DNA of 64,000 bases from Paguma larvata (taxonomy: Eukaryota > Chordata > Mammalia > Carnivora > Viverridae): NCBI GenBank assembly GCA_030068075.1, contig CM057826.1, positions 65,755,312-65,819,311 of the forward strand, in the 5' to 3' direction. Position 1 is the stretch's first letter. Each line of letters begins with the position of its first letter. Positions 50,073 through 61,552 of this stretch are shown here, piece after piece. The translations under genes and the position numbers were made by a program. The notes under the pieces were generated by a model. It searched no databases. It was not told where the DNA came from and saw only the letters and a list, made by a program, of their open reading frames with translations.

Positions 50073-50160
50073 GAGATCATGACCTGAGCTGAAGGTCAGG
50101 TGAGATCATGACCTGAGCTGAAGTCGGCCACCCAACCGACTGAGCCACCCTCTCAGCCAG
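50073..50160 (-). mobile_element. CAN SINE head fragment with 29-bp tandem duplication
   Basis: Only the tRNA-like head of a reverse SINE is present, without body or tail. GAGATCATGACCTGAGCTG occurs at 50073 and again at 50102. The fragment ends with GAGCCACCC. It lies in the L1 5' UTR and replaces the expected L1 sequence there. Confidence 0.8.
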
Positions 50161-50850
50161 ATGACCTAGATACATAGACACCTGCAAGAACCAGCACAGC
50201 ACCAACACTCTCCATCTGTGAAGAGTACACTGGACCAACACGGACCTTGTGTGGACCACACTCTCCTGGGGACCTGTCTCCCCAATACACTTGGCTGGAA
50301 CCCATCCAAAGCAGTGCTACCAGCCTGGCACCGTGCAGGCATTCCTGACAGGGATCAACACCACTCCAAACTCACTCTTGGGGAGAGGGGAAGAGAACCA
50401 CACATACTAGTCCAACCGCAATCCCTGCAGTGAGCTGGAGCACACATCGGGTCTGACTGCAGGCCCCATCGACCAATGAAAGCTTCTCAGGGGACAACAC
50501 AAGGAAAGTTCTCTGCAGTTCATTACTCTGGCAACTCTGGCAAACCCCTGGTCTGACTCAACTCAAGTGCAAGGCAACCCCAGACTGGCCAGCTAACAAT
50601 GCACAGACCAAATCCTGGCCACAACAGGCACAAAGAGCCATTGCAGATGACTGGAAAGAAGACAAAAGTGGCTCAGCCACAACAGCAGGGTAAACACAAC
50701 ACAAACAGAAGACACTCGTGAAGTACCAGGTTCCGGTGAACAGGGAACACTGTACAGCAGGGCGATACAGGACCTCTTCTTCATAAGGATACTACTTTCA
50801 AGAGTAGAAGATGTAGCTGGCTTTCCTAACACATAAAAGCAGACACAGAG

Positions 50851-51050
50851 GGGCACCTGGGTGGCTCAGTCGGTTGGGCAGCCGACTTCAGCTCAGGTCA
50901 TGATCTCATGGTCTGTGAGTTCGAGCCCCACGTCAGGCTCTGTGCTGACAGCTCAGAGCCTGGAGCCTGCTTCAGATTCTGTATCTCCCTCTCTCTCTAC
51001 CTTTCCCTTGCTCACGCTCTGTCTCTATGTCTCTCAAAAATAAAAAAAAT
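50851..51050 (+). mobile_element. Feliform CAN SINE sharing its TSD with an L1 tail
   Basis: Forward SINE, head GGGCACCTGGGTGGCTCAG, well preserved. Its left flank AAAAGCAGACACAGAG (50835-50850) recurs only at 51220-51235, after an intervening reverse L1 3' end, so the SINE tail continues beyond that insertion. Confidence 0.95.
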
Positions 51051-51054
51051 AAAA

Positions 51055-51212
51055 TTTTTTTTTTTTTTTAATTATAATAGTTTATTTTCAAATTGGTTTA
51101 CATATAACACCCAGTGTTCATCCCAACATGTGCCCTTTTTAATGCCCATCACCCCCTCTCCCCCCTCCCTCATCCCCCTCACCCTCAGTTTTTTCTTAGT
51201 CTTTGAGAAAAA
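51055..51212 (-). mobile_element. Short L1 3' UTR inserted in SINE A-tail
   Basis: A T run, then AAATTGGTTTACATATAACACCC, CAGTGTTCATCCCAACATG and the C-rich L1 3' UTR, ending near TTTGAG. It is bounded on both sides by A-rich sequence that belongs to the SINE tail, so it most likely inserted into that tail. Confidence 0.85.
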
Positions 51213-51246
51213 TTAAAAAAAAAGCAGACACAGAGACTTAGACAAA

Positions 51247-52106
51247 ATGAGGTTCCAAATGAAAGAACAGGTTAAAAAACACAGCAAGAGACCTAAATGA
51301 AATGCATATAAGTAACATGCCTAATGGAGAATTTAAAGTAATGGTCATAAAGATACTCACTGGATTTGAGAAAAGAATAGAGAACCTCAGTGACAACCAG
51401 AAAAGAGACAGAAAACACAAAAAGAACCAATCTTAAATGAAGAAGTCAACAAATGAACTTAAAAATATAGTAGACGGATTATATAGTAGGCTAGAGAAGC
51501 AGAAGAATGGATCACCAACATGGAGGAAAAAGTAACAGAAAGCAATCAAATTGAACAAGACAGAGAAAAAATAATAATAAATGAAAACACTCTTTGAGGA
51601 CTCAGCAACACCACCAAATGTAACATTCACATTGTAGGGATTCCAGAAAGAGAGGAGAGACAAAAGGGGGCAGAAAATGTATTTGAAGAAATAATAGGTG
51701 AAAACGCCCTGAATCTGGGAAAGGAAATAGAAATTTAGATCAGGAGGCACAGAGAATCTCCAAGAAAATCAACCCAAGGAGGTCCACATCAAGACACATA
51801 CTAATTAAAATGGCAGAAAATAGTGATATGGAATTTTAAAAGCAGAAAGAGGAAAGAAAACAGTTATATACAAATGAAACCTCATAAGGCTATCAGTTGA
51901 TTTTTTCAGCAGAAACTTTGCAGGCCCGAAGGGAGTGGTATGATACATTCAAAATGCTAAAAGAAAAAAAAAAACATACTGCCAAGAATACTCTATCCAG
52001 CAAGGCTATCATTCAGAAAAGGAGAGACAGAGTTTCCCAAACAAAAGTAAAGGAATTCATTACCACTAAACCAGCCCTACAAGAAATGTTCAAGGGGATT
52101 CTCTGA
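51247..52106 (+). pseudogene. L1 ORF1 remnant
   Basis: L1 ORF1 encodes an RNA-binding chaperone (coiled coil, RRM, C-terminal domain) that coats L1 RNA. The region begins near an ATG at 51247 and ends with a stop at 52104-52106. The C-terminal domain is recognisable in an open frame at 51897-52106, including the Ala-Glu-Thr-Leu-Gln-Ala-Arg-Arg motif near its start. The upstream part is broken by in-frame stops (for example the TAG after 51735) and an A run near 51966. Not functional. Confidence 0.85.
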
Positions 52107-53530
52107 GTGGAAAGGAAAGATCATAAGCAAAAGTAAGAAAATTACCGAGTACAAAAGCAGTAAAATTAAGTATATCTATAAAAATCAATCAAGAGATTCA
52201 CAAAATAAAAGGAGGCAAAGTATGAGGAGAGGAGAGGAATTAAGAATTGGTTCGAATTTAAGCCACCATCATCTTAATGGAGACTACTATACGAAGAAGT
52301 TATATACAAACTTAATGGAAACCACAAATCAAAAACCAGTAATAGATACATAAACAACAGAGAAAAAGGGATCCAAGTATATCACTAAGAAAGCCAGCAA
52401 ACTATGAGAGAAGAGAGCAAGAGAAGAAGTATAAAAATAACCACAAAACAAGTAACAAAATGGTAATAAGTAAATACCCATCAATATTTACTTTGAATGT
52501 AAATGAACTAAACGCTCCAATCAAAGACAGGGTGACAGAATAGACAAAAAAGCAAGACCTATCTTTATGCTACCTACAAAGGACTGACTCATTTCAGAAA
52601 TAAAGACACATTTAAGCGTCACTTCTTTTAAGGCAGCTTAAAAGAAAAGAGATGGGAAAACATTCATCATGCAATAGAAGTGAAAAGAAAGCCAGGGTAG
52701 CAATTCTAATATAAGACAAAATAGACTTTAAAACAAATACTATAATAAAAGACAAACAAGGACACTATATAAATCATGAAGGGAACAATCCAACATAAGA
52801 TATAACATTTGTAAATATTTACACCCAATATGTAAGCACCAAAATACATGAAGCAGCTAATAACAAACATAAAGGAAATAACTGATTATAATACAATAAC
52901 AGTATGAGACTTTAACACCTCACTTACATCAATGGACAGATCATTCAAACAGAAAATTAACAAAGAAATAGTGGCTTTGAACGACACATTGGACCAGATG
53001 TGTTTAGCAGATATATTCAGAACATTCCTAAAAAAGCAGAATACACATCCTTCTCAAATGCACATAGAACATTCTCCAGAATAGATCACATATTAGGCCA
53101 CAGAACAAGTCTCCACAAATTCACAAAGATGAAAGTCATACTATGCATATTTGTCGACCACAACACTATGAAACTAGAAATCAACCACAAGAAAAAGTCT
53201 GGAAAGAGCACAGATACATGGATGTTAAATTACATGTTACTAAAAATGAATGGGTCAAACAAGAAATCAGAGGAAGTTGAAAAATACATGGAGATAAATG
53301 AAAATACAATCATTAAAAATCTTTGGGATGTAGCAAGTCATTTTAAGAGGGACGTTTACAGCAATATAGGCCTACCTAAGAAGTAAGAAAAATATCAAAT
53401 AAACAAACTCACTTTACACCTAAAGGAGCTAGAAAAAGAACAAACAAAAAACAAAAAACCAGTAGAAGGAAGGACATAATAAAGATTGGAGAAAAAATAA
53501 ACAAAATAGAAACTAATAAATCAATAGAAT

Positions 53531-53720
53531 TGGGGTGCCTGGGTGGCTCAGTCAGTTAAGCATCCAACTTTGGCTCAGGTCATGATCTCATGGTTCCTGG
53601 TTCAAGCCCTGCATCAGGGGCTGATGGCTCAGAGCCCAGAGCCTGCTTTGAATTCTGTCTCTCCTGTGTCTCTACCTCTCCCCTGCTCGCTCTCTCTTTA
53701 TCTCAAAAAAATTTTTTTTA
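53531..53720 (+). mobile_element. Feliform CAN SINE inside L1 ORF2
   Basis: Forward SINE, head GGGGTGCCTGGGTGGCTCAG, shortened in its middle. Short flanks AATAGAA at 53523-53529 and 53721-53727 fit a duplication; L1 sequence resumes directly after. Confidence 0.93.
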
Positions 53721-55013
53721 AATAGAACAAATCAGTGAAACCAGGGGCTGGTTCTTTGAAAATATTAACAAAACTGATAAGCTTTAAGCTAGACTCATTC
53801 AAAAAAGAGAAAGAGGACTCAAATAAACAAAATTAGAAACTAAAGAGAAGAAATAACTGATGCTACAAAAATAGAAAGGATTATAAGAGAATATTATAAA
53901 AAACTATATGCCAAAAAACTGGACAACCTAGAAGAAAGGGATACATACCTAGAAACATATCACCACTCAAAAGTGAATCAGGAAGAAACAGAAAATTTTA
54001 ACCGACTGATACCAGCAATGAAATTGAATCAGTAATGAAAAAATCCAACAAACAAAATTCCAGATGGCTTCACAGGTGAATTCTACCTAACATTTAAAGA
54101 AGAGTTCATATCTATTCTTAAACTATTCCAAAAATAGGAAAGGAAATAAAGTTTCCAAATTCATTCTGAGGCCAGCATTTCCCTGATAACAAAATCAGAT
54201 AAAGATAGAGAAAAAGAGAAGCACAGGCCACTATCCCTGATGAACATAGATGCAAAAATCCTCAACAAAATATTAGCCACTGAGTCAGACAATACATTTA
54301 AAAAATCATTCACCCCGATCAGGTGTGATTTATTCCTGGATGCAAGGGTGGTTCAATACTCACAAATGAATTGCGATTCATCACATCGATGAGACAAAAG
54401 GTAAAAACCATGTGATCCTTTCAATAGATGCGGAAAAAGCATATGACACCAATTAACAAGTCACATCAATTTACATTTGGCATCAAGTACAACATCAATT
54501 TATCATAAACATTCTCCACAAAATAGGTTTAGAGGGAACATACATCAACATAATAAAGGCCATGTCTAAAAACCCCACAGCTAACATCATCCTCAATGGT
54601 GAAAAACTGAGAGCTTCTCCCCTGAGGTCAGGAGACAAGGATATCCACTCTCACCACTTTTATTCAATATAGTACTGGAATCCTAGCCACAGCACTCAGA
54701 CAAGAAAAAGGAGAAGGCATCCCAATTGGTAAGGAAGAAATAAAAGTTTCACTATTTGCAGATGACATGATCCTCTATATAGAAAACCCTAAAAACTCCA
54801 TCAAAAAACCACTAAAACTGATAAATGAATTCAGTAAGGTCACAGGATACAAAATGTACACATATCTGTTGCGTTTCTAAAAATGAAGTAGCAGAAAGAG
54901 AAATTAAGAACAATCCCATTTACAACTGCACCAAAAATAACAAAATACCTAGGGCTAAACTTAACCAAGGAGGTGAAAGATCTGTGCTCTAAAAACTATA
55001 AGATAATGATGAA

Positions 55014-55223
55014 GGGACATCTGAGTGGCTTAGTCAGTTAAGTATCTGACTTTGGCTCAGGTCATGATCTCACGGTTCATGGGTTCGAGCCCCGTGTCAG
55101 GTTCTGTGCTGATAGCTCAGAGCCTGAAGCCTGCTTCGGATCTGTGTCTCCCTCTCTCTCTGCCCCCCCATGCTTGTGCTCTCTTTCTCTCAAAATAAAT
55201 AAACATTAAAAAAAAACACAAAC
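55014..55223 (+). mobile_element. Feliform CAN SINE inside L1 ORF2
   Basis: Forward SINE. AATGATGAA at 55005-55013 and 55224-55232 is the duplication, and the L1 frame continues on both sides. Confidence 0.95.
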
Positions 55224-55462
55224 AATGATGAAAGAAACTGAAGATGACACAAACAAATGGAATGATACTCCATGCTTATGGATTGGGAGTACAAATACTG
55301 TTAAAATGTCTATACTACCCAAAGCAATCTACAAACATAATGCAATCCCTATCAAAATACCAACAGCACTCTTCAAAGAACTAGAACAAGAACTCTTCAC
55401 TAGAACTAGAACAGTCTTCAGATAATTGACAGACTAGCATATGATAGAAAGATTGGGGATTT

Positions 55463-55692
55463 TTTAATTATTTTTTTTATTTTTAAAACTGATTTATTTT
55501 TGAGAGAGAAAGAGAGAAAGAGCTCAAGCAGGGGAAGGGCAGAGAAAGAGAGGGAGATAAAGAATCTGAAGCAGGCTCCAGTCTCTGAGCTGTCAGCACA
55601 GAGCCCGATGTAGGGCTCAAACCCATGAACCATGAAATCATGACCTGAGACAAAGTCAGATACTCAACTGATTTAGTCACCCAGGCACCCCT
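55463..55692 (-). mobile_element. Feliform CAN SINE with 15-bp TSD
   Basis: Reverse SINE just beyond the broken L1 end. AAAGATTGGGGATTT at 55448-55462 and 55693-55707 is identical. Confidence 0.95.
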
Positions 55693-55949
55693 AAAGATTG
55701 GGGATTTATAATGTCATTCCAGAATACAGACCTAAGATCAATGAGTAAAAATTACACCTCAGATGTCAACTCAGTATGAAAAAGGCCATAGTGCCTGATA
55801 ACTTAAAGCTTTCATACAATTGAATGAGCTGCTTTGAGAGAGAATATGTTCCATGAACTAAAGGTAATTAAAGAGAAGCTGCATGATCATTTTTTATGGA
55901 TGCTGTCAGTATGGTTTTTACATCAAAAACTAAATGAACTTTGAGGTAT

Positions 55950-56525
55950 ATATTAGTTTTCTATTCCTCCATTACAAGTTACCACAAAATTAGCAACTTA
56001 AAACAATACACATTTGTTATCTCATAGTTTCCAAAGGTCAGGACTCTGGGTGTGAATTAGCTGTTTCACCAGGTTGAAATAAAGGGGTCAACTAGTTTTT
56101 GGTCTCAATTGATGCTTGAGGGCCTCTTCCAGGCTCATTCAGGCTATTAGCAGAATTCAGTTCCTTGCAAGCCTTGGACTGAAGTCCTCTCTTTCTTGCT
56201 GGTTGTTAGCCAGAGTCATTCTATTCAACACTATTCCTGAGTCCTTGCCCCAGGGTTCCCTTTAAACCCTCTCACATTCTTAGGCTTCAAATCTCTCTTT
56301 CCAGAGAGGTCTAAAACATTTTAAGGATAACTTGATTAGGTCAACACCATCTAGATGATTTCCCTTTTGAGTGACTCAAAGTCAACTGATTCATCTCATC
56401 TCGGGAATAATATGTCATTATATTCACAGCTTCTGTGCACACGCAAGGGGAGAAAATTATACAATGCACATACACCAGGGGGCAGGGATCTTGGGGACCA
56501 TCTCAGAATTCTGACTACTACAGTG
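55950..56525 (-). mobile_element. LTR-like ancient repeat (MaLR/ERVL-type), reverse
   Basis: TATTAGTTTTCTATTCCTCC, GCAACTTAAAACAATACACA, GGTCAGGACTCTGGG, GCAGAATTCAGTTCCTTGC, TTGATTAGGTCAACACC, GAGTGACTCAAAGTCAACTG and an end near CTCAGAATTCTGACTACTAC. Related in layout to 37471 and 43727 but with a distinct middle. Confidence 0.5.
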
Positions 56526-59500
56526 TACCTGCCAACTATAAAGCCCTGAATTCAAATCACCATGATCACCTGTAGATTCTCATAAAATTAGTCTTCTAGG
56601 TTAGCAAAGTGTGCCTCCTGGGACAGATTTTATAGTCTGACATTGGCCTTGGTACTGACTGAGACAATAAGAGCATCCCCAGATCAATGATGCTTCAGAG
56701 GTTTCTGGGGAGAGAGAAGTGGGTTCTGAATGTATACAGCAAGGCCCATAGCTCTCCAGACTCTCTCAGGTAACTCGGAAACATCACCAATCTGGAAATG
56801 ACTTGGAATCACCAGAATTTCTGAACACAAAAATGGACAACTGATGAGCACCCAGAACAGTCTCTGGCACTAGTAGGTATATATTTCTGGGAATGGACCA
56901 GTTTCAGGGGTGAGACATGAAAAAGTCCAATTTTCCTCATTCTATTCTTTCTGTCAGTGCTCAGCTTTCCATCTGGACGCTAAGAGGGGTAGGATTTTAT
57001 ACAGAATTGTATCAGTAGCTCAACTGAGACCCCTATGAAGAGAGGAAGGACACAATTACCAGGCAGGATTTTGGAGACAGAAAGCCATCCATGCTAAGAA
57101 TCTGGCTACAAATGCCTCCAGGCCCGGAAGGAGGTGTTGCAGGGACAATTATCTGTCACCCACAATGGGCCAGCCTAATCTGCTCTCATTGTGTGCAACT
57201 ACAACCTCCTGTGACTGTGCCCCTCCAAATCAGACTGAAAAGAACCCATCTGGCTTCACCAAGGTGAGAATTGGGAGCAATGCTGGCTCTCCTGACATTT
57301 TGGCTTCCAGTTCCTGTATCATTGGCCCTGAGAAAACTGAGCCAAGAAAATAGATCTTTATCTTTACTCAGTGAACTGCTCTTTTCATCCTTAAGCAGAA
57401 ACCAACCAACCTTTTTAAATAAGGGTATGCTATTGGGCAGACCCTGAACAATGTTCTTTGCTTTGTACAGAACTGTAGGGCTATGGACCCTACACAAAAA
57501 TATGAACAGATGAACACTGATCTAAACTAATATTCAAGCAGAATCACAGCATTAATTTCTTGGGTAAGCAGTTGGCATATCTAAGCTATGCTTTTTGACG
57601 TGCCCCCAGAATTTGAAATAAATTCCACCCTCACTTATTCCTAAGGCACGTATGTTTGTGTGTAAACATCTGCATACATGTAATTGTTCTGATTAAAAAA
57701 AAAACTTACAGAAAATAAGAAAAGCTTCAAGAAAAATAATAGAAGCTACCGATGATTTCTCTGTTCAGAAACAGTCACTATTGATGCTTTGAATTTTATC
57801 TGTCACATCTTCGATATATTTCATATGTATCATGTATACTGTTTGGTAGACTGAATTTTTCTATGTAAAAATATATCGTGTGTGAGACTGAGAGAGAGCA
57901 AGGACCATAAACTTCCAAAACCTCAAAACAGCTACTCTTAGTATTACTAATAGGCTTTAGTTTTAAACCTCTTTGTGGAAGCCCATCTCGAGAGAATTTG
58001 ACCATATCTGATAAAGGACTATGTCAGTCCCTCTGGTTTGGGATTATATTAACAGGTCTTGTTTTTCCTTTTCTCCAAGACCCCTACACTTACTATGGCC
58101 TTTTAAGAGAGAGTATCTAGAAAGACAAGAGTTCTAAGAGCTGAGTGAGAAAATTCAAGGAAGGCTTCTATTTAAATGCAGAATTACTGGAGCTGTTTGT
58201 TGTTTTGGGTCACACTCTAAACTCTACTCCCTATCAGAATGGCCAGTGGCCTAGTAGTGTCCTTGTCCTATGTAAAAACTATTTTCTGAAAGTGCAGAGA
58301 ATAATCTTTGTACACACATGCAAACCCAGAGATCAATACATGTAATTTTTGGTGAGTATTTTCTCAATTAATGAAACATTTGAAGGCTTGTTTTTCGTAG
58401 CTGCACTGTTTGGATGTACCTTAATTTAATCTACTGTTCTGGAGTATTAATTGTTCCCATTTTTCCCTTTATATATAAGGCTATGAAAATGTTCATGTAC
58501 ATTGGTCTTTAAAAATGTTTTCCCATCATTTCAAAAGATTAACAAGTTTGTTGCATTCTGACAACAAACTTTTCTTACGTAAACTGTTAAAAGTAGAGCA
58601 TATTGTTCTAAATGACCTAAACAGAATTATTCTGGTCTCAAGAGCAGATAAAATTAAAAATGGAAACACACACAGAACTAATGTTTGGAAACTTATTGGA
58701 ACCAATTATATACCAGTCTTTTACAAAGAGGATTGTATAAATACTGATTATTCCAAGTTGCTGGAAAAAATTTCTATGCTCTGAGCTTACACACATATAT
58801 TCAATCAGTGAATTGATTATCTGTTAAATTGAACATAAATAATGGATGCAAAGTGAGAACAAGATCAAGACAGTTGTACTGCAGTAATATAGACTTTATT
58901 ATACAAACGTGTGGTAATCATTAAGAAATTGTAAGTACCTAGTCGCTTTGACTCCCTAAAAATTACCAATGATTAAAATAGAAATGGCTGTACATTCCCT
59001 TTTTTTTTTTTGTAATCTTTCTTTGCTCTTTTTCAGAAGACAGCATGATTCATTGGGTATCAGCTGCAAAGCGTTTAGAAACTCAGTGTCTATCTGTTTC
59101 CAGAGGGTAATACATTTTGAATGCATTTGGGGGGCGGGGGGAGGGAGACTATGTACCAATGATGAGACAGAATTGAAAAACTAAACATATAACTTCAACC
59201 CAACCAACTGAAAGTTGATTTATAAACTTAATGATATAGTAAGAAGCCTAAGTTTTCTATCTGTGGTTCACCTGTCTATCTATCCAACCATCTACTCATC
59301 CATGCATAGATTACCAGCCTACATCCAAGAGAATTTGAAATGGTTCACTTGCCATATATTTCAGAAACTGCCTTGTTGAGAATTCACGACCACTGCTCTC
59401 TCTACTAGAGCACTGACCCTGACCAGTACTTTTTAATCAAGTTCTAAAACAACAATGATTGTTTCATTTAATCCTTCTATTTTTTTAGTGAATTATTTTT

Positions 59501-59734
59501 TCAAATACTATTAGGAGAGAGGAAGATGAAAAATAATGGAGAATAATTACTCCTTACCCCCAGACTATTAACATTTACTTTTGACTCCCACATCTCAGAT
59601 TTTATCTTTCTCAGCAGACAAAATTCTGAATATTTTACTCCTTTCTAGTTTGTCTTAAAGATGGTGTATTAAATAGTCTTGGAAGGGCAGGGTCTAGGCA
59701 AAAACACTGAGTCATTAGCGTTATTACTTAAGTG

Positions 59735-59830
59735 GTTTGGGTCTTCAGACACATCCTTAATTTCTTGTGCCTGCATTTCCCAATCTGCAGAATAAGATGA
59801 ATATGACTTACCTTCCTTTAGCACATGTCT
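59735..59830 (+). mobile_element. Possible MIR SINE core
   Basis: CATCCTTAATTTCTTGTGCCTGCATTTCCC followed by AATAAGATGAATATGACTTACC resembles the forward MIR core. Diverged. Confidence 0.4.
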
Positions 59831-59916
59831 ATCCCTGTTAGGGTCACTTGCTAGGGTCAGGAAATTGCCTCACAACAAATGGATATTTAAAAGACTTATC
59901 CTAAATTTTAATGGTT

Positions 59917-59941
59917 AAATGTAAAATGTAAAATGTAAAAT
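59917..59941. repeat. (AAATGTA)n short tandem repeat
   Basis: Three copies of a 7-base unit (AAATGTA) with a partial fourth. Confidence 0.85.
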
Positions 59942-60604
59942 GGATTGGCTGAATTAAAAGAAGAGTTTTCCGGCATCGGGGATATTTTAAGGGCAGTACA
60001 GGCACAGAGACATTTGGAAGGAGCCTAGAAAGGAGAGACAATAGAACCTTGTTGAAGAGAGTGCTGGCTCTGAGACCTCTCTGAGGAAGCCTTTTCTCCA
60101 GATGCTTCTTCCATTATCACTGCAAGGTGGGCTGCTGCTAGCACCCCCTTTTATTTTGCTCCTTGGTCTAGTTTCTCTGGAAAAACAGTCAAAATAGATT
60201 GGAGCTACGATGTGAATGTCACCCTAGGGAACGACTTTGGAACTAGATTTGCCTGTTTCTTAAATAGGAAGGCAAATCACCCAAGAGCCCGGTGTCAATG
60301 CCAAATAATCTCTCCAAGCTACTGGGAGTGGGAGAGCAGAAGAGATAGTTTCATAAGTAGATCTAGTCATAGCCAAACACTGGAAACAGAAAATACATAT
60401 ACAAGTGTTTATTAGTACAGTTAAGTCTCATCCTAAGAGACTCCACAGACATAAAATTTCCTTGAAATAAACATTCCTTAATACCTCCTCTCTTGCAGCT
60501 TTTCAAACTTACACCCACAGTGCTATTGGGTTCTGTCTAAAAATACTGTAGCATATGTTTATGTAAAAATACTGCACCATGAAAATAATAAGGGAAGGCT
60601 CCCT

Positions 60605-60790
60605 TGAAAAGCACCATGGTATAGTGAAGAGAGTTGAGCTGAAAATGGGGAGATTTGGGTTTCTACTTTGAATTCTGCCTGTGATTAACTCTCAAGATGT
60701 GACTAAGTCCAATGATCTTTCTAAGTCTCAATTTCTTCATTTGTAAAGAAGCAGTTGGGTAACATGTGTCTAAAAGCCCTCCTAGCTCTA
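60605..60790 (+). mobile_element. MIR-type SINE, forward
   Basis: CACCATGGTATAGTGAAGAG start, TTTGGGTTTCTACTTTGAATTCTG, then TCTAAGTCTCAATTTCTTCATTTG. The end (CCCTCCTAGCTC) resembles the 3' end seen at 36085. Confidence 0.65.
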
Positions 60791-60897
60791 CTGTCATGTG
60801 AGTCTGTATTAGGCGATTGTGAAGGCTCTTTTGAGCACTATGATCCAGAAGTCTTGCTTATAGTTTCTATTTGATAAATTTCTTTGTTAACATTCTT

Positions 60898-61061
60898 TTT
60901 TTAATACTTTCTGTTTATTTTTTAATATAATTTATTGCCAAATTGGCTAACATACAGTGTGTAAAGTGTGCTCTTGGTTTCTGGGGTAGATTCCTGTGGT
61001 TCATCACTTACATACAACACCCAGTGCTCATCCCAACAAGTGCCCTCCTCAATGCCCATCA
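60898..61061 (-). mobile_element. Very short L1 insertion with perfect 17-bp TSD
   Basis: Reverse L1 3' UTR (AATTTATTGCCAAATTGGC, GTTCATCACTTACATAC, CAACACCCAGTGCTCATCCC) between identical TCTTTGTTAACATTCTT copies at 60881-60897 and 61062-61078. Only about 160 bases were copied. Confidence 0.95.
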
Positions 61062-61344
61062 TCTTTGTTAACATTCTTAAATTAAAAAGTCACTTATTGG
61101 GGCATCCAAAAACAGCACTGGGGTAAAATGCATTAAGAATGAGCAAACATACTCATTTTTATTTCTTCAAGTATCAATTCGAGTTTTCAATTGAAGGAGG
61201 ATATTTTATTACTTAAATGGAAGATAAAACTAGCTCATCAAGATAACACAAGTTACGAAAGGGAAGACTTCTTTGCTACTGAGGCAAAGAAGCAGCCTCA
61301 GAGAAAAAAGAAATGTTTTCTTTCATTATAAATTTATTAAAACC

Positions 61345-61552
61345 CAGTGGTTCTCAAATGGAGAAATTTTACCCCAAAGAATGTTTGGCAACGTCTGGAG
61401 ATACTTTTAATGGTCACAACTGGTGGGGCTATTGGCATCTAGTGGCTAGAGCCCACGGATGCTACTAATCATCCTACAATGCACAAAACAGCCCCCTTTA
61501 ACATAAAATTATCAGCCTAAAATGTCAATAGTGCCAAGGTTGAGAAACCCTG
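61345..61552 (+). mobile_element. MER5A-like hAT DNA transposon
   Basis: CAGTGGTTCTCAA start, GTTTGGCAACGTCTGGAGA, GTCACAACTGGTGGGGC, GCATCTAGTGGCTAGAG, CATCCTACAATGCAC and a terminal GTTGAGAAACCCTG, the inverted partner of the start. Flanking 8-mers TTAAAACC and ATATAACC look like a decayed duplication. Non-autonomous, full length for this family. Confidence 0.9.

Larger units (their letters stand above)
49490..55420 (+). mobile_element. Nearly full-length old carnivore L1, 3' end lost
   Basis: A 5' UTR begins near 49490 (GTAGGAGAACTCTAAG, CACCTTGTCCCATGG, CATTTGGCTTTGAAAACC) and continues to about 51240. It is followed by ORF1 and ORF2 remnants, and the element stops abruptly near 55420 in the post-RT part of ORF2. 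The 3' UTR is missing. Inserted into it are a SINE fragment (50073-50160), a SINE plus L1 pair (50851-51219) and SINEs at 53531-53720 and 55014-55223. Near the broken end, AGAACTAGAACA occurs twice in a local duplication (55378-55415). Confidence 0.85.
52470..55420 (+). pseudogene. L1 ORF2 remnant, endonuclease and reverse transcriptase
   Basis: Starts near the AATGGTAATAAGTAAATACC segment. The endonuclease C-terminal part is readable in a 128-codon open frame (53000-53386), with the catalytic-site Asp-His pair kept at 53156-53161. The reverse transcriptase follows after a SINE; its Phe-Ala-Asp-Asp box is intact at 54755-54766. Frameshifts and stops are frequent, a small local rearrangement lies near 54445-54500, and two SINEs interrupt it. 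The protein end is lost near 55420. A dead copy. Confidence 0.85.
56526..60604. other. Long, largely unrecognised stretch
   Basis: No gene visible. Segments near 57690-57840 and 58395-58520 resemble an old LINE-like repeat (GTTTGGATGTACCTTAATTTAATC), but weakly. A G-rich run lies at 59129-59147. Open frames of 60-103 codons have no recognisable domain. A probable MIR and a small tandem repeat inside are listed separately. Confidence 0.45.
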
